From JALZAI01 sp038212215 (GTDB lineage Bacteria; Actinomycetota; Actinomycetes; Mycobacteriales; Jatrophihabitantaceae), in assembly GCA_038212215.1 (NCBI GenBank), contig JBBQUT010000002.1, positions 219,039 to 283,038 on the forward strand: a DNA stretch of 64,000 bases. Reading direction: 5' to 3'. Position numbers and translations under genes: made by a program. Positions 43,897 to 53,114 of this stretch are shown here, one piece after another; the first letter of the stretch is position 1, and each line of letters opens with the position of its first letter. The notes under the pieces were generated by a model, which ran no database searches, was not told the DNA's origin, and saw only the letters and a program-made list of their open reading frames with translations.

Positions 43897-44662
43897 CGCG
43901 CACCTGCCAGAGGTCGGCGAACGCCGGGCGGAACAGCGTGGAGCGCAGGTACTCCGCACCCGCCGACCCGCCGGTGCCCATCCTCGCCCCGATGATCCGC
44001 TCGACCATCTTCAGATGCCGGTAGCGCCATTCCTGAATGCCTTCGTCGATGTCGACGAGCGACTCGCACACCTCCGCGCCGAGATGCGACTCGTCCTCGT
44101 ACACCTCGCGCAGCATCGCCTGGACGAGCGGATCACCGCTCCACGCTTCGTGCGGGTCTCGCTCGATGATCTCCGCCGGAAGTTCCCAACCGGACGCGGC
44201 GAAGAAGCGCAGCAGCGAATCGAAAACTGATCGGCGATGCAAGGCTTCGTCCAGTTGCGGGTCGCCGGTCGGCTCGGTGAAGTCGCGCCGCCCGAGCGTC
44301 GCCTCGACGACGCGGAACTGGTTGGACTGAAACCCGCTGGCCGTCCCCAGCTCAGGGCGAAAGGCTGCGAACTGCCTCGGGGTCATCGTCTCCAGCACGT
44401 CCAACTGGCCGACGATCGTCTTCAGGATTTTTGCGATACGGCGTGCTGTGTGCAGCGCCCCGGTCGCGTTGGCCGCCTCGAGACGGCGTTGCAGCAGCGC
44501 CGCCTCGTGCAGGATCTGCTTGAACCACAGCTCGTACACCTGATGAATGACGACGAACAGCAGCTCGTCGTGTTCCTCGGTGGCGGGACGTTGGCAGGCC
44601 AGCAAATCCTCGAGGCAGAGGTAGCTGTCGTATGTAACGGACTGGGGCGACGGGCTCGTCAT
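43889..44662 (-). CDS. kynA: Tryptophan 2,3-dioxygenase
   Basis: 257 residues, haem enzyme opening the indole ring of L-tryptophan to N-formylkynurenine. TYDSYLCLEDLLACQ, EEHDELLFVVIHQVYELWFK, and the haem-ligand His216 in YRHLKMVERIIGAR are clear; GSAGAEYLRSTL closes the substrate loop. No kynurenine formamidase is in the window. ATG 44662 is favoured over 44692, which would overlap the TetR gene further. Confidence 0.95.
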   Translation of the reverse strand: MTSPSPQSVTYDSYLCLEDLLACQRPATEEHDELLFVVIHQVYELWFKQILHEAALLQRRLEAANATGALHTARRIAKILKTIVGQLDVLETMTPRQFAAFRPELGTASGFQSNQFRVVEATLGRRDFTEPTGDPQLDEALHRRSVFDSLLRFFAASGWELPAEIIERDPHEAWSGDPLVQAMLREVYEDESHLGAEVCESLVDIDEGIQEWRYRHLKMVERIIGARMGTGGSAGAEYLRSTLFRPAFADLWQVRGA

Positions 44663-44678
44663 GGGACCATGGTGGGTG

Positions 44679-45311
44679 ATGAAGGAAACCAACGGCAGGG
44701 CGCGGGTCCGGATGACCGGACGCGAGCGGCGTGAGCAATTGCTCGACGTCGGGCGCGCCCTGTTCGCCCAGAAGGGCTACGACGCGACCTCGATCGAAGA
44801 GATTGCGGCGCGGGCAGGCGTCAGCAAGCCCGTTGTCTACGAGCATTTCGGCGGCAAGGAAGGGCTTTACGCCGTGGTGGTCGACCGCGAGATGAGCGCG
44901 CTGCTGGAGCGGTTGACCGTGGCGCTTTCTGCCGGCCATCCTCGCCAGCTCGTCGAGCGGGCGGCGCTCGCGCTGCTCACCTATATCGAGGAGGAGACGG
45001 ACGGGTTCCGCATCCTCTCCCGCGCATCGCCGGTCGCGTCGACCTCCGGCACGTTCTCCTCGCTGCTCAACGACATCGCCAGTCAGGTCGAGCACATCAT
45101 GGCGCGGGAATTCGCCGCCCGCGGAATGTCGAGCGAACTGGCGCCGATGTACGCGCAGATGCTGGTCGGCATGGTCGCGCTGACCGGCCAGTGGTGGCTG
45201 GAGGAGCGCACCCCGCGTCGCGAGGTCGTCGCCGCGCACCTGGTCAATCTGGGCTGGAACGGCCTCGCGCACCTGCAAGCCGAGCCGACTCCGCTTGCGG
45301 GATCGGTGTAG
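44679..45311 (+). CDS. TetR-family transcriptional regulator
   Basis: 210 residues. N-terminal helix-turn-helix: REQLLDVGRALFAQKGYDAT, SIEEIAARAGVSKPVVYEHF, GGKEGLYAVVV. Ligand domain with VGMVALTGQWWLEERTPRR. Starts 16 bp from kynA in the opposite direction; the short gap contains the palindrome ACCATGGT (44666-44673). It may control kynAU or a wider set (such as the desaturase). ATG 44679 is preferred to 44661. Confidence 0.87.
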   Translation: MKETNGRARVRMTGRERREQLLDVGRALFAQKGYDATSIEEIAARAGVSKPVVYEHFGGKEGLYAVVVDREMSALLERLTVALSAGHPRQLVERAALALLTYIEEETDGFRILSRASPVASTSGTFSSLLNDIASQVEHIMAREFAARGMSSELAPMYAQMLVGMVALTGQWWLEERTPRREVVAAHLVNLGWNGLAHLQAEPTPLAGSV

Positions 45312-45330
45312 TAGTTCATCGCGCGGGCGC

Positions 45331-47076
45331 TCAGCCAATCTCGTCCGACAGCACCAGCCATTCTTCCTCGGCCGACTCGCGGCGAGCTAGGACGGCGCGC
45401 AACTCGGCGTCCAGCGCAGCGACCTTCGCGAACTCGGTCGCGTGCTCGGCCAGCTCGGCGTGTAGCACCGCCTCGCGCTTCTCCAAGCGGGCGACCTCCC
45501 GCTCCAGCCGGGTCAGCTCCTTGCGCGACGCCCGGGTGTCACCGCCCGCCGTGCGCGTGTCGATCTTCGCCGCTGAGCTGGCCCCTCGCGCCGCGCGCCG
45601 GCGCAGGTATTCCTCCACCCCGCCTGGGAGTGCAGCCAGCGATCCGTCGCCGAGCAGAGCGACCGTGGAATCACACACTCGCTCGATCAAGTACCGGTCG
45701 TGGCTCACCACGATGAGCGTTCCGGGCCAGCTGTCGAGCAGATCCTCCAACGCAGCAAGGGTGTCGGTGTCCAAGTCGTTGGTTGGCTCGTCGAGCAGCA
45801 GCACGTTCGGTTGAGCGAGCAGCAGCCGCAGCAGCTGCAGGCGGCGTCGTTCGCCTCCGGACAGGTCCGCCACCGGCGTCCACTGCTTGGCGTTGGTAAA
45901 GCCGAACCGCTCAGCGAGCTGTCCTGCCGAGAGTTCCACCCCGCCGAGGACGGCGGTTGTTCGGACGTCCTGCACCGCTTCGAGCACACGCAGCGCGCCG
46001 GGCAGCTCGACGACCTCCTGCGACAGGTGCGCCGCGTGCACGGTCTTGCCGATCTGTACCGTGCCCGAGGTTGGCGTGAGCGAACCGTCGAGCAGGCGCA
46101 GCAGGTGCGTCTTGCCCGAGCCGTTCACGCCGATGACCCCGATGCGATCACCCGGTCCAACGTGCCAGGTGATGCGATCCAGCAGCACCCGCGACCCGAC
46201 CTGCACCGTGACGTCCTCGAGGTCGAATACGCTTCGCCCGAGCCGGCGCTGCGCAAGAGCTTGCAACGCAATCGAGGACCGCGGTGGCGGGACGTCGGCG
46301 ATGAGGGCTTCGGCTGCGTCGATTCGAAAGCGCGGTTTGGACGTGCGCGCCGGCGGCCCACGACGTAACCACGCTAGCTCTTTGCGCATCAGATTCTGCC
46401 GCCGAGACTCGGCCGCGCCGGACTGCCGCGACCGCTCCGCGCGGGCGAGCACGTACGCCGCGTAGCCACCCTCGTATTGCTCGACGCCTCCGGAGACGAC
46501 TTCCCAGCTACGCTGGCACACTTCGTCCAGGAACCACCGATCGTGGGTGACGACGAGCAGCGCCCCACGGCGCGCGACGAGGTAGCGCGCAAGCCAGGTG
46601 ACGCCTTCGACGTCGAGGTGGTTGGTCGGTTCGTCGAGCACGAGCAGTTCGGATTGCTGCACCAGCGCGGCAGCCAGGGCAACACGGCGGCGCTCGCCGC
46701 CGGACAGACGCGCCACGTCCGCATCGAGCCCGAGCGCCGCGAGTCCCAGCCCGGTCAGCACCTCGCGGATCACCGCGTCGCCGGCCCACTCGTGCACGGC
46801 CGCGTCGCCGACGACCGCCACGCGCACCGTGATGCCGGGCGGGAAGCTGCCGTGCTGCGCAACGTAGGACACCGGCGCGCCTGCGGTACGGGTAACCCGC
46901 CCGGAATCGGGCGTTTCCAAACCGATGATCAACTTCAGTAGGGTCGACTTTCCGTCGCCGTTGCGCCCGACGACGCCGATCCGCTCGCCGTCGGCGATGC
47001 CCAACGACACCGACTCGAGGACGGCCGTGGTGCCGTAGGACTTCGAGACGTTCTCGAGATTGACGAGGTTGGCCAT
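45331..47076 (-). CDS. ABC-F family ATPase (Uup/TlrC-like)
   Basis: 581 residues, two ABC domains in one chain and no membrane segment. Walker A motifs GRNGDGKST and GVNGSGKTHL, signature LSGGERRRVALAA and LSGGERRRLQLL, and Walker B LLVLDEPTNHLD and LLLDEPTNDLD. The inter-domain linker is basic; the C-terminus (about residues 510-581) is a coiled coil as in Uup. ABC-F proteins act on the ribosome; resistance is possible but not shown. ATG overlaps the ispE stop by one base. Confidence 0.93.
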   Translation of the reverse strand: MANLVNLENVSKSYGTTAVLESVSLGIADGERIGVVGRNGDGKSTLLKLIIGLETPDSGRVTRTAGAPVSYVAQHGSFPPGITVRVAVVGDAAVHEWAGDAVIREVLTGLGLAALGLDADVARLSGGERRRVALAAALVQQSELLVLDEPTNHLDVEGVTWLARYLVARRGALLVVTHDRWFLDEVCQRSWEVVSGGVEQYEGGYAAYVLARAERSRQSGAAESRRQNLMRKELAWLRRGPPARTSKPRFRIDAAEALIADVPPPRSSIALQALAQRRLGRSVFDLEDVTVQVGSRVLLDRITWHVGPGDRIGVIGVNGSGKTHLLRLLDGSLTPTSGTVQIGKTVHAAHLSQEVVELPGALRVLEAVQDVRTTAVLGGVELSAGQLAERFGFTNAKQWTPVADLSGGERRRLQLLRLLLAQPNVLLLDEPTNDLDTDTLAALEDLLDSWPGTLIVVSHDRYLIERVCDSTVALLGDGSLAALPGGVEEYLRRRAARGASSAAKIDTRTAGGDTRASRKELTRLEREVARLEKREAVLHAELAEHATEFAKVAALDAELRAVLARRESAEEEWLVLSDEIG

Positions 47077-47996
47077 CAGACGGCGACACGTGCTCCGTGC
47101 GTGGGGCTGGTGCCGATAAGCGCCGAGCGGCAGACCCCGACCGCTTCGAGGTCACGACGCAGCAGGGTCGCCGCGGAGAGGTCCGAACACAGGAATGCGC
47201 AGGTTGGCCCCGATCCACACACGATGCCGGCGAGCGCGCCCAGCCGCGTCCCCGCGAAGAGCACGTCCTGCAGTTGTGGACGCAGCGAAAACGCTGCCGG
47301 TTGCAGGTCGTTGGCGAGCGTGCGCGCCAGCCGGATGCAGTCGCCCGCACGCAACGCGTCCAACTGGGCTTCGGGAGAGCCGATCGGGGGTGGCGCCGAA
47401 CCCTGCGCGCGCAACCGGTCCAGTTCGGCGTAGGCGTCGCCAGAGGCGATACCGAACTCAGCCACCGCGAACACCCAGATGAACTCCCCGGTCGTGAGGA
47501 CGGGCGTGAGTTGCTCGCCGCGTCCGGTGCCGAGAGCGGTGCCTCCGGCGAGGGGGAACGCGACATCGCTCCCCAGGTGCGCCGCGAGCGCCAGCAGGTC
47601 GCTCTTGCCGAGATCGGTGTTCCAGAGGCTGGCGCAGGCCAGCAACGTGGCAGCCGCGTCAGCGGAGCCGCCCGCCATCCCTCCGGCGACCGGGATCGCC
47701 TTGCGGATCTCGAGTGCGACGTCGGCGCTGCGGTGCTCGTGATGTGCAATGAGTTCGGCCGCCTGCCAGGCGAGATTGAGCGAATTCTCGGGCACGCCGC
47801 CAGACTCGGAGCCGGACACCGCTAGGTGCAGACCGCTGGCGTTGTGCGCGATGACCTCGTCGTAGATCGACACGGCCTGGAACACCGTCGTCAGGGCGTG
47901 GTAGCCGTCGCTGCGCAGCCGTCCCACGCCAAGGTGAAGATTGATCTTTGCGGGGACGCGCACCCGTACCGAGCTGGGAAAATCCACGAGAGACAT
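47076..47996 (-). CDS. ispE: 4-diphosphocytidyl-2-C-methyl-D-erythritol kinase
   Basis: 306 residues, GHMP kinase of the MEP isoprenoid pathway. VRVPAKINLHLGVGRLRSDG, the phosphate loop PVAGGMAGGSADAAATLLA and the C-terminal GIVCGSGPTCAFLC are diagnostic. The usual neighbour rsmA is 8 kb away here. ATG 47996 is preceded by TAGCAT at 7 nt. Confidence 0.95.
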   Translation of the reverse strand: MSLVDFPSSVRVRVPAKINLHLGVGRLRSDGYHALTTVFQAVSIYDEVIAHNASGLHLAVSGSESGGVPENSLNLAWQAAELIAHHEHRSADVALEIRKAIPVAGGMAGGSADAAATLLACASLWNTDLGKSDLLALAAHLGSDVAFPLAGGTALGTGRGEQLTPVLTTGEFIWVFAVAEFGIASGDAYAELDRLRAQGSAPPPIGSPEAQLDALRAGDCIRLARTLANDLQPAAFSLRPQLQDVLFAGTRLGALAGIVCGSGPTCAFLCSDLSAATLLRRDLEAVGVCRSALIGTSPTHGARVAV

Positions 47997-48003
47997 CGGG
48001 TCG

Positions 48004-48009
48004 ATGCTA
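48004..48009 (-). promoter_or_regulatory. -10 box of ispE
   Basis: TAGCAT on the minus strand, 7 nt before ATG 47996. Confidence 0.45.
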
Positions 48010-48046
48010 TCGGCGGCGCCCGAACGCGCGCTGGCATGCTGTCCCG

Positions 48047-49117
48047 GTGCGCACTGTGGGGGTCGAGGAGGAGCTCATGCTCTTCAATTCCTCGCCGGGC
48101 ACCCCGCAACCGGCGCCCGCGGGGGCGCAACTCGCTGGCGATCCGAGCACGGCGGTCGAGCACGAGTTCAAGCTGGAGCAAGCCGAGATCGCCAGCGCGC
48201 CGACCGCAGACATCGACGTCCTGATCGATGATCTGGGTGCGCGGCGGGGCGAGATCATCGCCGCCGCCGGCGATCGCGGCCTGCGCGTCGCGGCCCTAGG
48301 CACCAGCCCGTTGCGCACCGACCCGACGCCGACACCGGACGAGCGCTACCAGCGCATGCACGAACACTTCGCGCTTGTCGCTGCGGATCAGCTGACCTGC
48401 GGCATGCACGTGCACGTCTCGGTGGGGTCTCGAGCCGAGGGTGTCGTCGCGATCGACGCGATCCGTGGCTGGTTGCCGGTGCTGCTGGCGATCTCGGCGA
48501 ACTCCCCGTTCTGGGACGGGCGCGACAGCGGCTACGCCAGCTACCGCAGCGTGTCGTGGGGGCGCTGGCCCACCGCAGGAGCCACTGCTCCGTTCGGCGA
48601 CGAGGCGGGCTACGACGCCGCGGTGGCGCGGTTGATCCGGGCGGGCGCCGCGCTCGACGACGGGATGATCTATTTCGACGCGCGGCTTTCGGCGAAGTAT
48701 CCGACCGTCGAGATCCGGGTCGCGGACGTGACACAACGGGTGGACGACGCCGCGCTGATCGCCGCGCTTGCGCGTGCGCTGGTGCACACGGCGGTCGCGG
48801 GGCAACTGGGCGAATCGCCGCTCGACGCCGCATCGGTACGCGCGGCGTCGTGGCGGGCGGCCCGCTTCGGCCTGCTGGGTGAGCTCGTCGATCCCCGCGA
48901 TGGGCAGCTGGTGGCGGCCGACGATCTGCTCGACCGGGTCTTCGAGACGCTTCGTCCTGCGCTGCGCAACACGGGCGACCTCGGCATCGTCGACGCCGGG
49001 ATTGCCAGGGTGCTGCGTGCCGGCACCGGCGCGGACCTGCAGCGCGCCGACCTCGCACGCAACGCCTCGGTCGGCGACGTCGTCGATGCCGCCGTGGGGC
49101 GCACGTCGCAGCGGTGA
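48047..49117 (+). CDS. Carboxylate-amine ligase (GCS2/YbdK type)
   Basis: 356 residues. TVGVEEELMLFNSSPGTPQP, then VEHEFKLEQAEIAS, CGMHVHVSVGSR, WPTAGATAPFGDEAGY and KYPTVEIRVADVTQRVDDA match the GCS2 family, which joins glutamate (or another acid) to an amine at ATP cost. Family members often lack true gamma-glutamylcysteine activity, so no pathway is assigned. GTG 48047 with CATGCT 6 nt upstream. Confidence 0.88.
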   Translation: MRTVGVEEELMLFNSSPGTPQPAPAGAQLAGDPSTAVEHEFKLEQAEIASAPTADIDVLIDDLGARRGEIIAAAGDRGLRVAALGTSPLRTDPTPTPDERYQRMHEHFALVAADQLTCGMHVHVSVGSRAEGVVAIDAIRGWLPVLLAISANSPFWDGRDSGYASYRSVSWGRWPTAGATAPFGDEAGYDAAVARLIRAGAALDDGMIYFDARLSAKYPTVEIRVADVTQRVDDAALIAALARALVHTAVAGQLGESPLDAASVRAASWRAARFGLLGELVDPRDGQLVAADDLLDRVFETLRPALRNTGDLGIVDAGIARVLRAGTGADLQRADLARNASVGDVVDAAVGRTSQR

Positions 49118-49170
49118 TCGTCGCGGGCGATTTGTTGTCGCACCCGGGCTCTAGCGTGGAGGCAGGCAAC

Positions 49171-49210
49171 GGTGCAGGTCGAGTCGGTTCAGGTGGAGTC
49201 GGTTCAGGTA
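49171..49210 (+). repeat. 15-bp tandem repeat in the leader of the DrrA-like gene
   Basis: GAGTCGGTTCAGGTG at 49181-49195 and 49196-49210 (last base differs), with part of an earlier unit from 49174. Placed between a TAGCGT box (49152-49157) and the likely start at 49223. Confidence 0.7.
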
Positions 49211-49222
49211 AGGGGAAGCGCG

Positions 49223-50221
49223 ATGGTAGACGTCATCCAGGCCAGCGGTCTGGTGAAGACGTACGGCAAGCTGCGGGCCCTCGACGGGTTGGATCTCGCC
49301 GTGCCGCAGGGCACGGTGCTCGGGCTGCTCGGGCCCAACGGAGCGGGCAAGACCACGGCGGTGCGCATCCTGACCACGTTGCTCGATGCCGACGGTGGGT
49401 CGGCAACGGTCGCGGGCTACGACGTGCGCACCCAGCCCGGCGAGGTGCGCTCCCACATCGGTCTGTCCGGTCAGTACGCCGCGGTCGATGAGTACCTCAC
49501 CGGCCGCGAGAACTTGGACATGGTCGGCCGGTTGTACGGACTGGGCGCGAAGCGCTCGCGGGTGCGCGCACAGGAACTACTCGAACGCTTCAATCTCGTC
49601 GATGCAGCAGACCGGCCGGTGAAGACCTATTCCGGCGGCATGCGGCGACGACTCGATCTGGCGGGTGCGCTCGTCGCCGAACCGCCAGTGCTTTTCCTGG
49701 ACGAACCCACCACCGGCCTCGACCCGCGCAGTCGCCTCGAGATGTGGGACGTGATCACGCAATTGGTCCAGGGCGGCACGACACTGCTGCTGACCACCCA
49801 GTACCTCGAGGAAGCTGATCGGCTGGCCACTGACATCGTGGTCATCGACCACGGGCGGCCGATCGCGAGAGGCACCGCCGACGAACTGAAGGCCGAACTC
49901 GGCGGCGAACGCATTGAGCTTGTCGTTGGCTCACGCGACGATCTTGCAGTCGCCCGGGACGTGCTGGCATCGCTGGCCCTGGGTGCAGTCACGGTCGACG
50001 AGCACACGCGGCGGCTCACCGCGCCGGTGCGCGGCGGCTCCCGGGTACTGATGGACGCGCTGCGCCGACTCGACAGCGGCGGCGTCGTCGTCCTCGACGT
50101 GGCGCTACGCCGGCCGACACTCGACGACGTTTTCCTTACCCTTACCGGGCATGCCGCCGAACTCGACGACACCGAGGTCAACGACGCGGCGGGCGCCCCG
50201 ATCGAGGGAGGTGTCCGATGA
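49223..50221 (+). CDS. ABC transporter ATP-binding protein, DrrA-like
   Basis: 332 residues. Walker A GLLGPNGAGKTTAVRIL, Q-loop LSGQYAAVDEYLTGREN, signature YSGGMRRRLDLAGALV, Walker B LFLDEPTTGLDPRSR, H-loop region LLLTTQYLEEADRLA. A C-terminal domain follows (residues about 230-310), as in DrrA daunorubicin-type exporters. ATG 49223 with AAGGGGAA upstream is favoured; GTG 49172 (GGAGG upstream) would add repeats, but that site lies before the likely transcript start. Overlaps the permease gene by 4 bp. Confidence 0.9.
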   Translation: MVDVIQASGLVKTYGKLRALDGLDLAVPQGTVLGLLGPNGAGKTTAVRILTTLLDADGGSATVAGYDVRTQPGEVRSHIGLSGQYAAVDEYLTGRENLDMVGRLYGLGAKRSRVRAQELLERFNLVDAADRPVKTYSGGMRRRLDLAGALVAEPPVLFLDEPTTGLDPRSRLEMWDVITQLVQGGTTLLLTTQYLEEADRLATDIVVIDHGRPIARGTADELKAELGGERIELVVGSRDDLAVARDVLASLALGAVTVDEHTRRLTAPVRGGSRVLMDALRRLDSGGVVVLDVALRRPTLDDVFLTLTGHAAELDDTEVNDAAGAPIEGGVR

Positions 50222-51021
50222 GCTCGGCGCTGAAGGTTCTCGGCGACGGCGCGATCGTCGCCAGGCGAAATCTGATCAAGATCAAGCGGGTACCCGATCT
50301 GCTGGTTTTCACCACCATCTCGCCGATCATGTTCATCCTGCTGTTCGCTTACGTGTTCGGCAGTTCTATCAACGTGCCAGGGTTGTCCTACCGTGAGTTC
50401 CTCATTCCTGGCGTGTTCGCCCAGACCGTGATCTTCGGGGCAACCTTCACCGGTGCCGGGATGGCCGACGACATCCAGAAAGGGATCATCGACCGCTTCC
50501 GCTCGCTGCCAATGGCCCGTTCGGCGGTGCTGGTCGGTCGCACTGCAAGCGACGTCGCTGTCAACGTGATCACGATCGTGGTGATGTCGGCAACCGGTCT
50601 GGTCGTCGGCTGGCGTATTCGCACATCTTTGCTGGAAGCAGCGGCGGCCTTCCTGCTGCTGCTGGCGTTTGCCTACGCCATCTCGTGGGTCATGGCTCTG
50701 ATCGGCTTGCTCGTCCCGTCGCCTGAGGTGGTCAACAACGCGTCCTTCATCGTGATCTTCCCGTTGACGTTCGTGGCGAACACCTTCGTGCCGACCGACA
50801 AGTTCCCGACGGTGCTGAAGACAGCTGCCAACTGGAACCCGGTGTCCACGGTCACGCAGGCAGCCCGTGAGCTGTTCGGCAACACCAGCCCGAAACTTCC
50901 GCCGCCTGACGCCTGGCCGATGCAGCATCCGGTGATCTACACACTGCTCTGGTCGGCCCTGCTCGTGCTGATCTTCGCACCGCTGTCGGTGCGGCAGTAC
51001 CGGCGCGCAGCCAGCCGCTGA
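50218..51021 (+). CDS. ABC-2 type permease, DrrB-like
   Basis: 267 residues with six hydrophobic segments. LLVFTTISPIMFILLFAYVFG, EFLIPGVFAQTVIFGATFTG, MADDIQKGIIDRFRSLPMAR and NWNPVSTVTQAARELFG are the ABC-2/DrrB family motifs. It pairs with the ATPase before it to export a hydrophobic compound, possibly a drug or lipid; the substrate is unknown. No biosynthetic cluster is nearby. Confidence 0.9.
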   Translation: MSSALKVLGDGAIVARRNLIKIKRVPDLLVFTTISPIMFILLFAYVFGSSINVPGLSYREFLIPGVFAQTVIFGATFTGAGMADDIQKGIIDRFRSLPMARSAVLVGRTASDVAVNVITIVVMSATGLVVGWRIRTSLLEAAAAFLLLLAFAYAISWVMALIGLLVPSPEVVNNASFIVIFPLTFVANTFVPTDKFPTVLKTAANWNPVSTVTQAARELFGNTSPKLPPPDAWPMQHPVIYTLLWSALLVLIFAPLSVRQYRRAASR

Positions 51022-51261
51022 GCCACCGCTGCAGGGCCGTGTTGTAGGCCGTAACCTACGCAGCGGGTAGGCTGGGCCACGTTGCCCCCGGCGAGGGACG
51101 CGTCGCATCGGTGAGTCGGGTGTGAGCATCCGTGATCGACGCGGTGTCGTTCGTCGACGCGCGTCCCGCGTCCGAGGCATCGTGTCTGCATTTCCGCTGA
51201 TCCGAACCGTGTCGACTTCGTCCCGATCGATCGTCTTCCAAAATCTATGAGGAGTTTCGCT
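51022..51261 (+). promoter_or_regulatory. Intergenic region upstream of rplY
   Basis: 240 bp. GTAGG-CCGTAA-CCTAC (51044-51059) could be a weak terminator hairpin for the exporter genes. TAGGCT at 51068-51073 is a -10 candidate without a clear -35 at 17 bp; if used, it gives an unusually long rplY leader of about 180 nt. GAGGAG at 51249-51254 is the ribosome-binding site for GTG 51262. Confidence 0.4.
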
Positions 51262-51936
51262 GTGTCCGAGGTCCGTCTGTCCGCAGAGACGCGTAGCGAG
51301 TTCGGCAAGGGCGGCGCGCGTCGCACCCGCCGGGCCGGGAAGATTCCCGCCGTCATTTACGGTCACGGCGCTGATCCGCGCCACGTTTCGTTACCCGCGC
51401 GCGAGTTCACCAACGCCATCCGCCACGGCGGCGCCAACGTACTGCTGACGCTGGACCTCGAGGGCGTCGAGCAACTCGCGATCCCGAAGGCCATCCAGCG
51501 CCACGCGATCAAGGGCACCTTCGATCACGTCGACCTGCTCGCGGTGCGCTCGGGGGAGAAGGTCGTGATCGACGTGCCTCTCGCGATCAGCGGCGAGATC
51601 GTGCCCGGTGGCCTGCTCGCGCAGGAGAGCAACTCGGTGTCGATTGAGGCCGAGGCCACCCACCTGCCGACCGAGATCGCGGTGAGCATCGACGGCCTGG
51701 CGATCGGTTCGCAGATCACCGCCGCCGACCTCACCCTGCCCAGCGGTTCGACGCTGCATGGTGAGCCCGACCAGGTGCTGCTGATCATCTCCGAGGCGCC
51801 GACCGCCGAGGAGGTCGAGGCCGACATGGCCGAGGCCGCCGAGGAACTGGGCATCGTCGAAGACCAGCCGGACGCCCCGGAGGGCGAGGCCGACTCCGCC
51901 GAAGAGCGGCCCGAGGGCGCCGGCTCCACCGAATAG
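51262..51936 (+). CDS. rplY: Ribosomal protein bL25 (Ctc form)
   Basis: 224 residues, the long Ctc/TL5 type: the 5S-rRNA-binding domain (LSAETRSEFGKGGARRTRRA, IPAVIYGHG) is followed by a beta domain (PTEIAVSIDGLAIGSQITAA) and an acidic tail. Binds 5S rRNA in the central protuberance. GTG 51262 fits GAGGAG at 7 nt better than the ATG at 51247, which lies just ahead of that motif. The acidic tail (EEVEADMAEAAEELGIVEDQ onward) is longer than usual. Confidence 0.94.
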   Translation: MSEVRLSAETRSEFGKGGARRTRRAGKIPAVIYGHGADPRHVSLPAREFTNAIRHGGANVLLTLDLEGVEQLAIPKAIQRHAIKGTFDHVDLLAVRSGEKVVIDVPLAISGEIVPGGLLAQESNSVSIEAEATHLPTEIAVSIDGLAIGSQITAADLTLPSGSTLHGEPDQVLLIISEAPTAEEVEADMAEAAEELGIVEDQPDAPEGEADSAEERPEGAGSTE

Positions 51937-51965
51937 TTACCTTTACGACACGGCCCGGGGCTGCC

Positions 51966-52538
51966 ATGGGCGACGACCGATTTCTTCTCGTCGGGCTCGG
52001 CAACCCCGGGCCGCGGTATGCCGCGACCCGGCACAATGCCGGTTTCCTCATCGTCGATCTGCTCGCCGAGCGGATCGAGGGTCGGTTCAAGTCGCACCGC
52101 AGCCGCTGCGACATCCTCGAGGGCCGCCTCGTCGGCGTACCGGTCGTGCTCGCAAAGCCGTTGTCGTTCATGAACGAGTCCGGCGGGCCGGTCGTTAACG
52201 CGGCGCGGTTCTTCAAAGTGCCGCTGGAGCGGATCGTGGTGATTCACGATGAACTCGATCTGCCCTACGGCGCGCTGCGCCTCAAACGCGGCGGCGGAAC
52301 GGGCGGGCACAACGGATTGCGCTCGACCTCAACGGCGCTGGGCAGCAATGACTACGCGCGGGTGCGCTTCGGGATCGGCCGCCCGCCCGGCCGCCAGGAT
52401 CCTGCCGACTACGTGCTGCGCGAGTTCGCCACCTCCGAGCGCAAGGAGCTCGCTTTCCTGATCGACCGCGCTGCCGACGCGTCCGAAATGCTTGTCAAGC
52501 AAGGCCTCGAAGCTGCGCAGAATAGCTACCACGAATAG
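51966..52538 (+). CDS. pth: Peptidyl-tRNA hydrolase
   Basis: 190 residues. LVGLGNPGPRYAATRHNAGF gives the catalytic histidine (RHNAG), VLAKPLSFMNESGGPV the second motif, and VVIHDELDLPYGALRLKRGG plus GTGGHNGLRS complete the active site. It recycles stalled peptidyl-tRNA. Conserved partner of rplY, 29 bp downstream of it. Confidence 0.96.
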   Translation: MGDDRFLLVGLGNPGPRYAATRHNAGFLIVDLLAERIEGRFKSHRSRCDILEGRLVGVPVVLAKPLSFMNESGGPVVNAARFFKVPLERIVVIHDELDLPYGALRLKRGGGTGGHNGLRSTSTALGSNDYARVRFGIGRPPGRQDPADYVLREFATSERKELAFLIDRAADASEMLVKQGLEAAQNSYHE

Positions 52539-52622
52539 GCGAGTCGGCGCGTTTCCCGATCCGCCGCGAGGGCGCTCAACCGGCCCGCGCCGCCGGCCGC
52601 AGACGACCAGTCGAGGACGCGG

Positions 52623-53114
52623 TCAGCGTGCGAACAATCCGGCGTGGGACGCCTCGTGCGTCAGCAGCCACCGCTTCGCGTCCAGGCCACCGCCGTAACC
52701 GGTCAGCGAACCGTTCGACCCGACGACGCGGTGGCACGGCACGACGATCGAGATGGGGTTCTGCCCATTGGCCAGACCGACCGCGCGCGATGCTTTCGGG
52801 CTGCCGATCCGCGCGGCCGTCCGAGCGTACGTCGTTGTCTCGCCGTAGGGAATCTCAAGCAACGCCTGCCAGACGCGGTGCTGGAACGCGGTGCCGGCGG
52901 GGTGCAGGGGCACGCTGAATTCGCGCCGGTCGCCCGCGAAATACTCGCCCAGCTCGGCGCTCAGATCGGCAAAGGAGAGATCGTCGCGCCGCCACCCCCC
53001 AGTTGCTATGACGCTGTGCCGGCCGGAGGGCAGGTACAACCCGGCAATGCCGACGCGGTCGCGGACGGCGAGCAGATCGCCGACCGGGGAGGTCAGGTAG
53101 GTGTAGGTCATCAT
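52623..53114 (-). CDS. ogt: Methylated-DNA--protein-cysteine methyltransferase
   Basis: 163 residues. The suicide cysteine lies in SIVVPCHRVVGSNGSLTGYG; FQHRVWQALLEIPYGETTTYA and GSPKASRAVGLANGQNP are the DNA-binding parts. Removes alkyl groups from O6-guanine. ATG 53114 overlaps the ada-alkA stop, so the two repair genes are coupled. Confidence 0.95.
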   Translation of the reverse strand: MMTYTYLTSPVGDLLAVRDRVGIAGLYLPSGRHSVIATGGWRRDDLSFADLSAELGEYFAGDRREFSVPLHPAGTAFQHRVWQALLEIPYGETTTYARTAARIGSPKASRAVGLANGQNPISIVVPCHRVVGSNGSLTGYGGGLDAKRWLLTHEASHAGLFAR

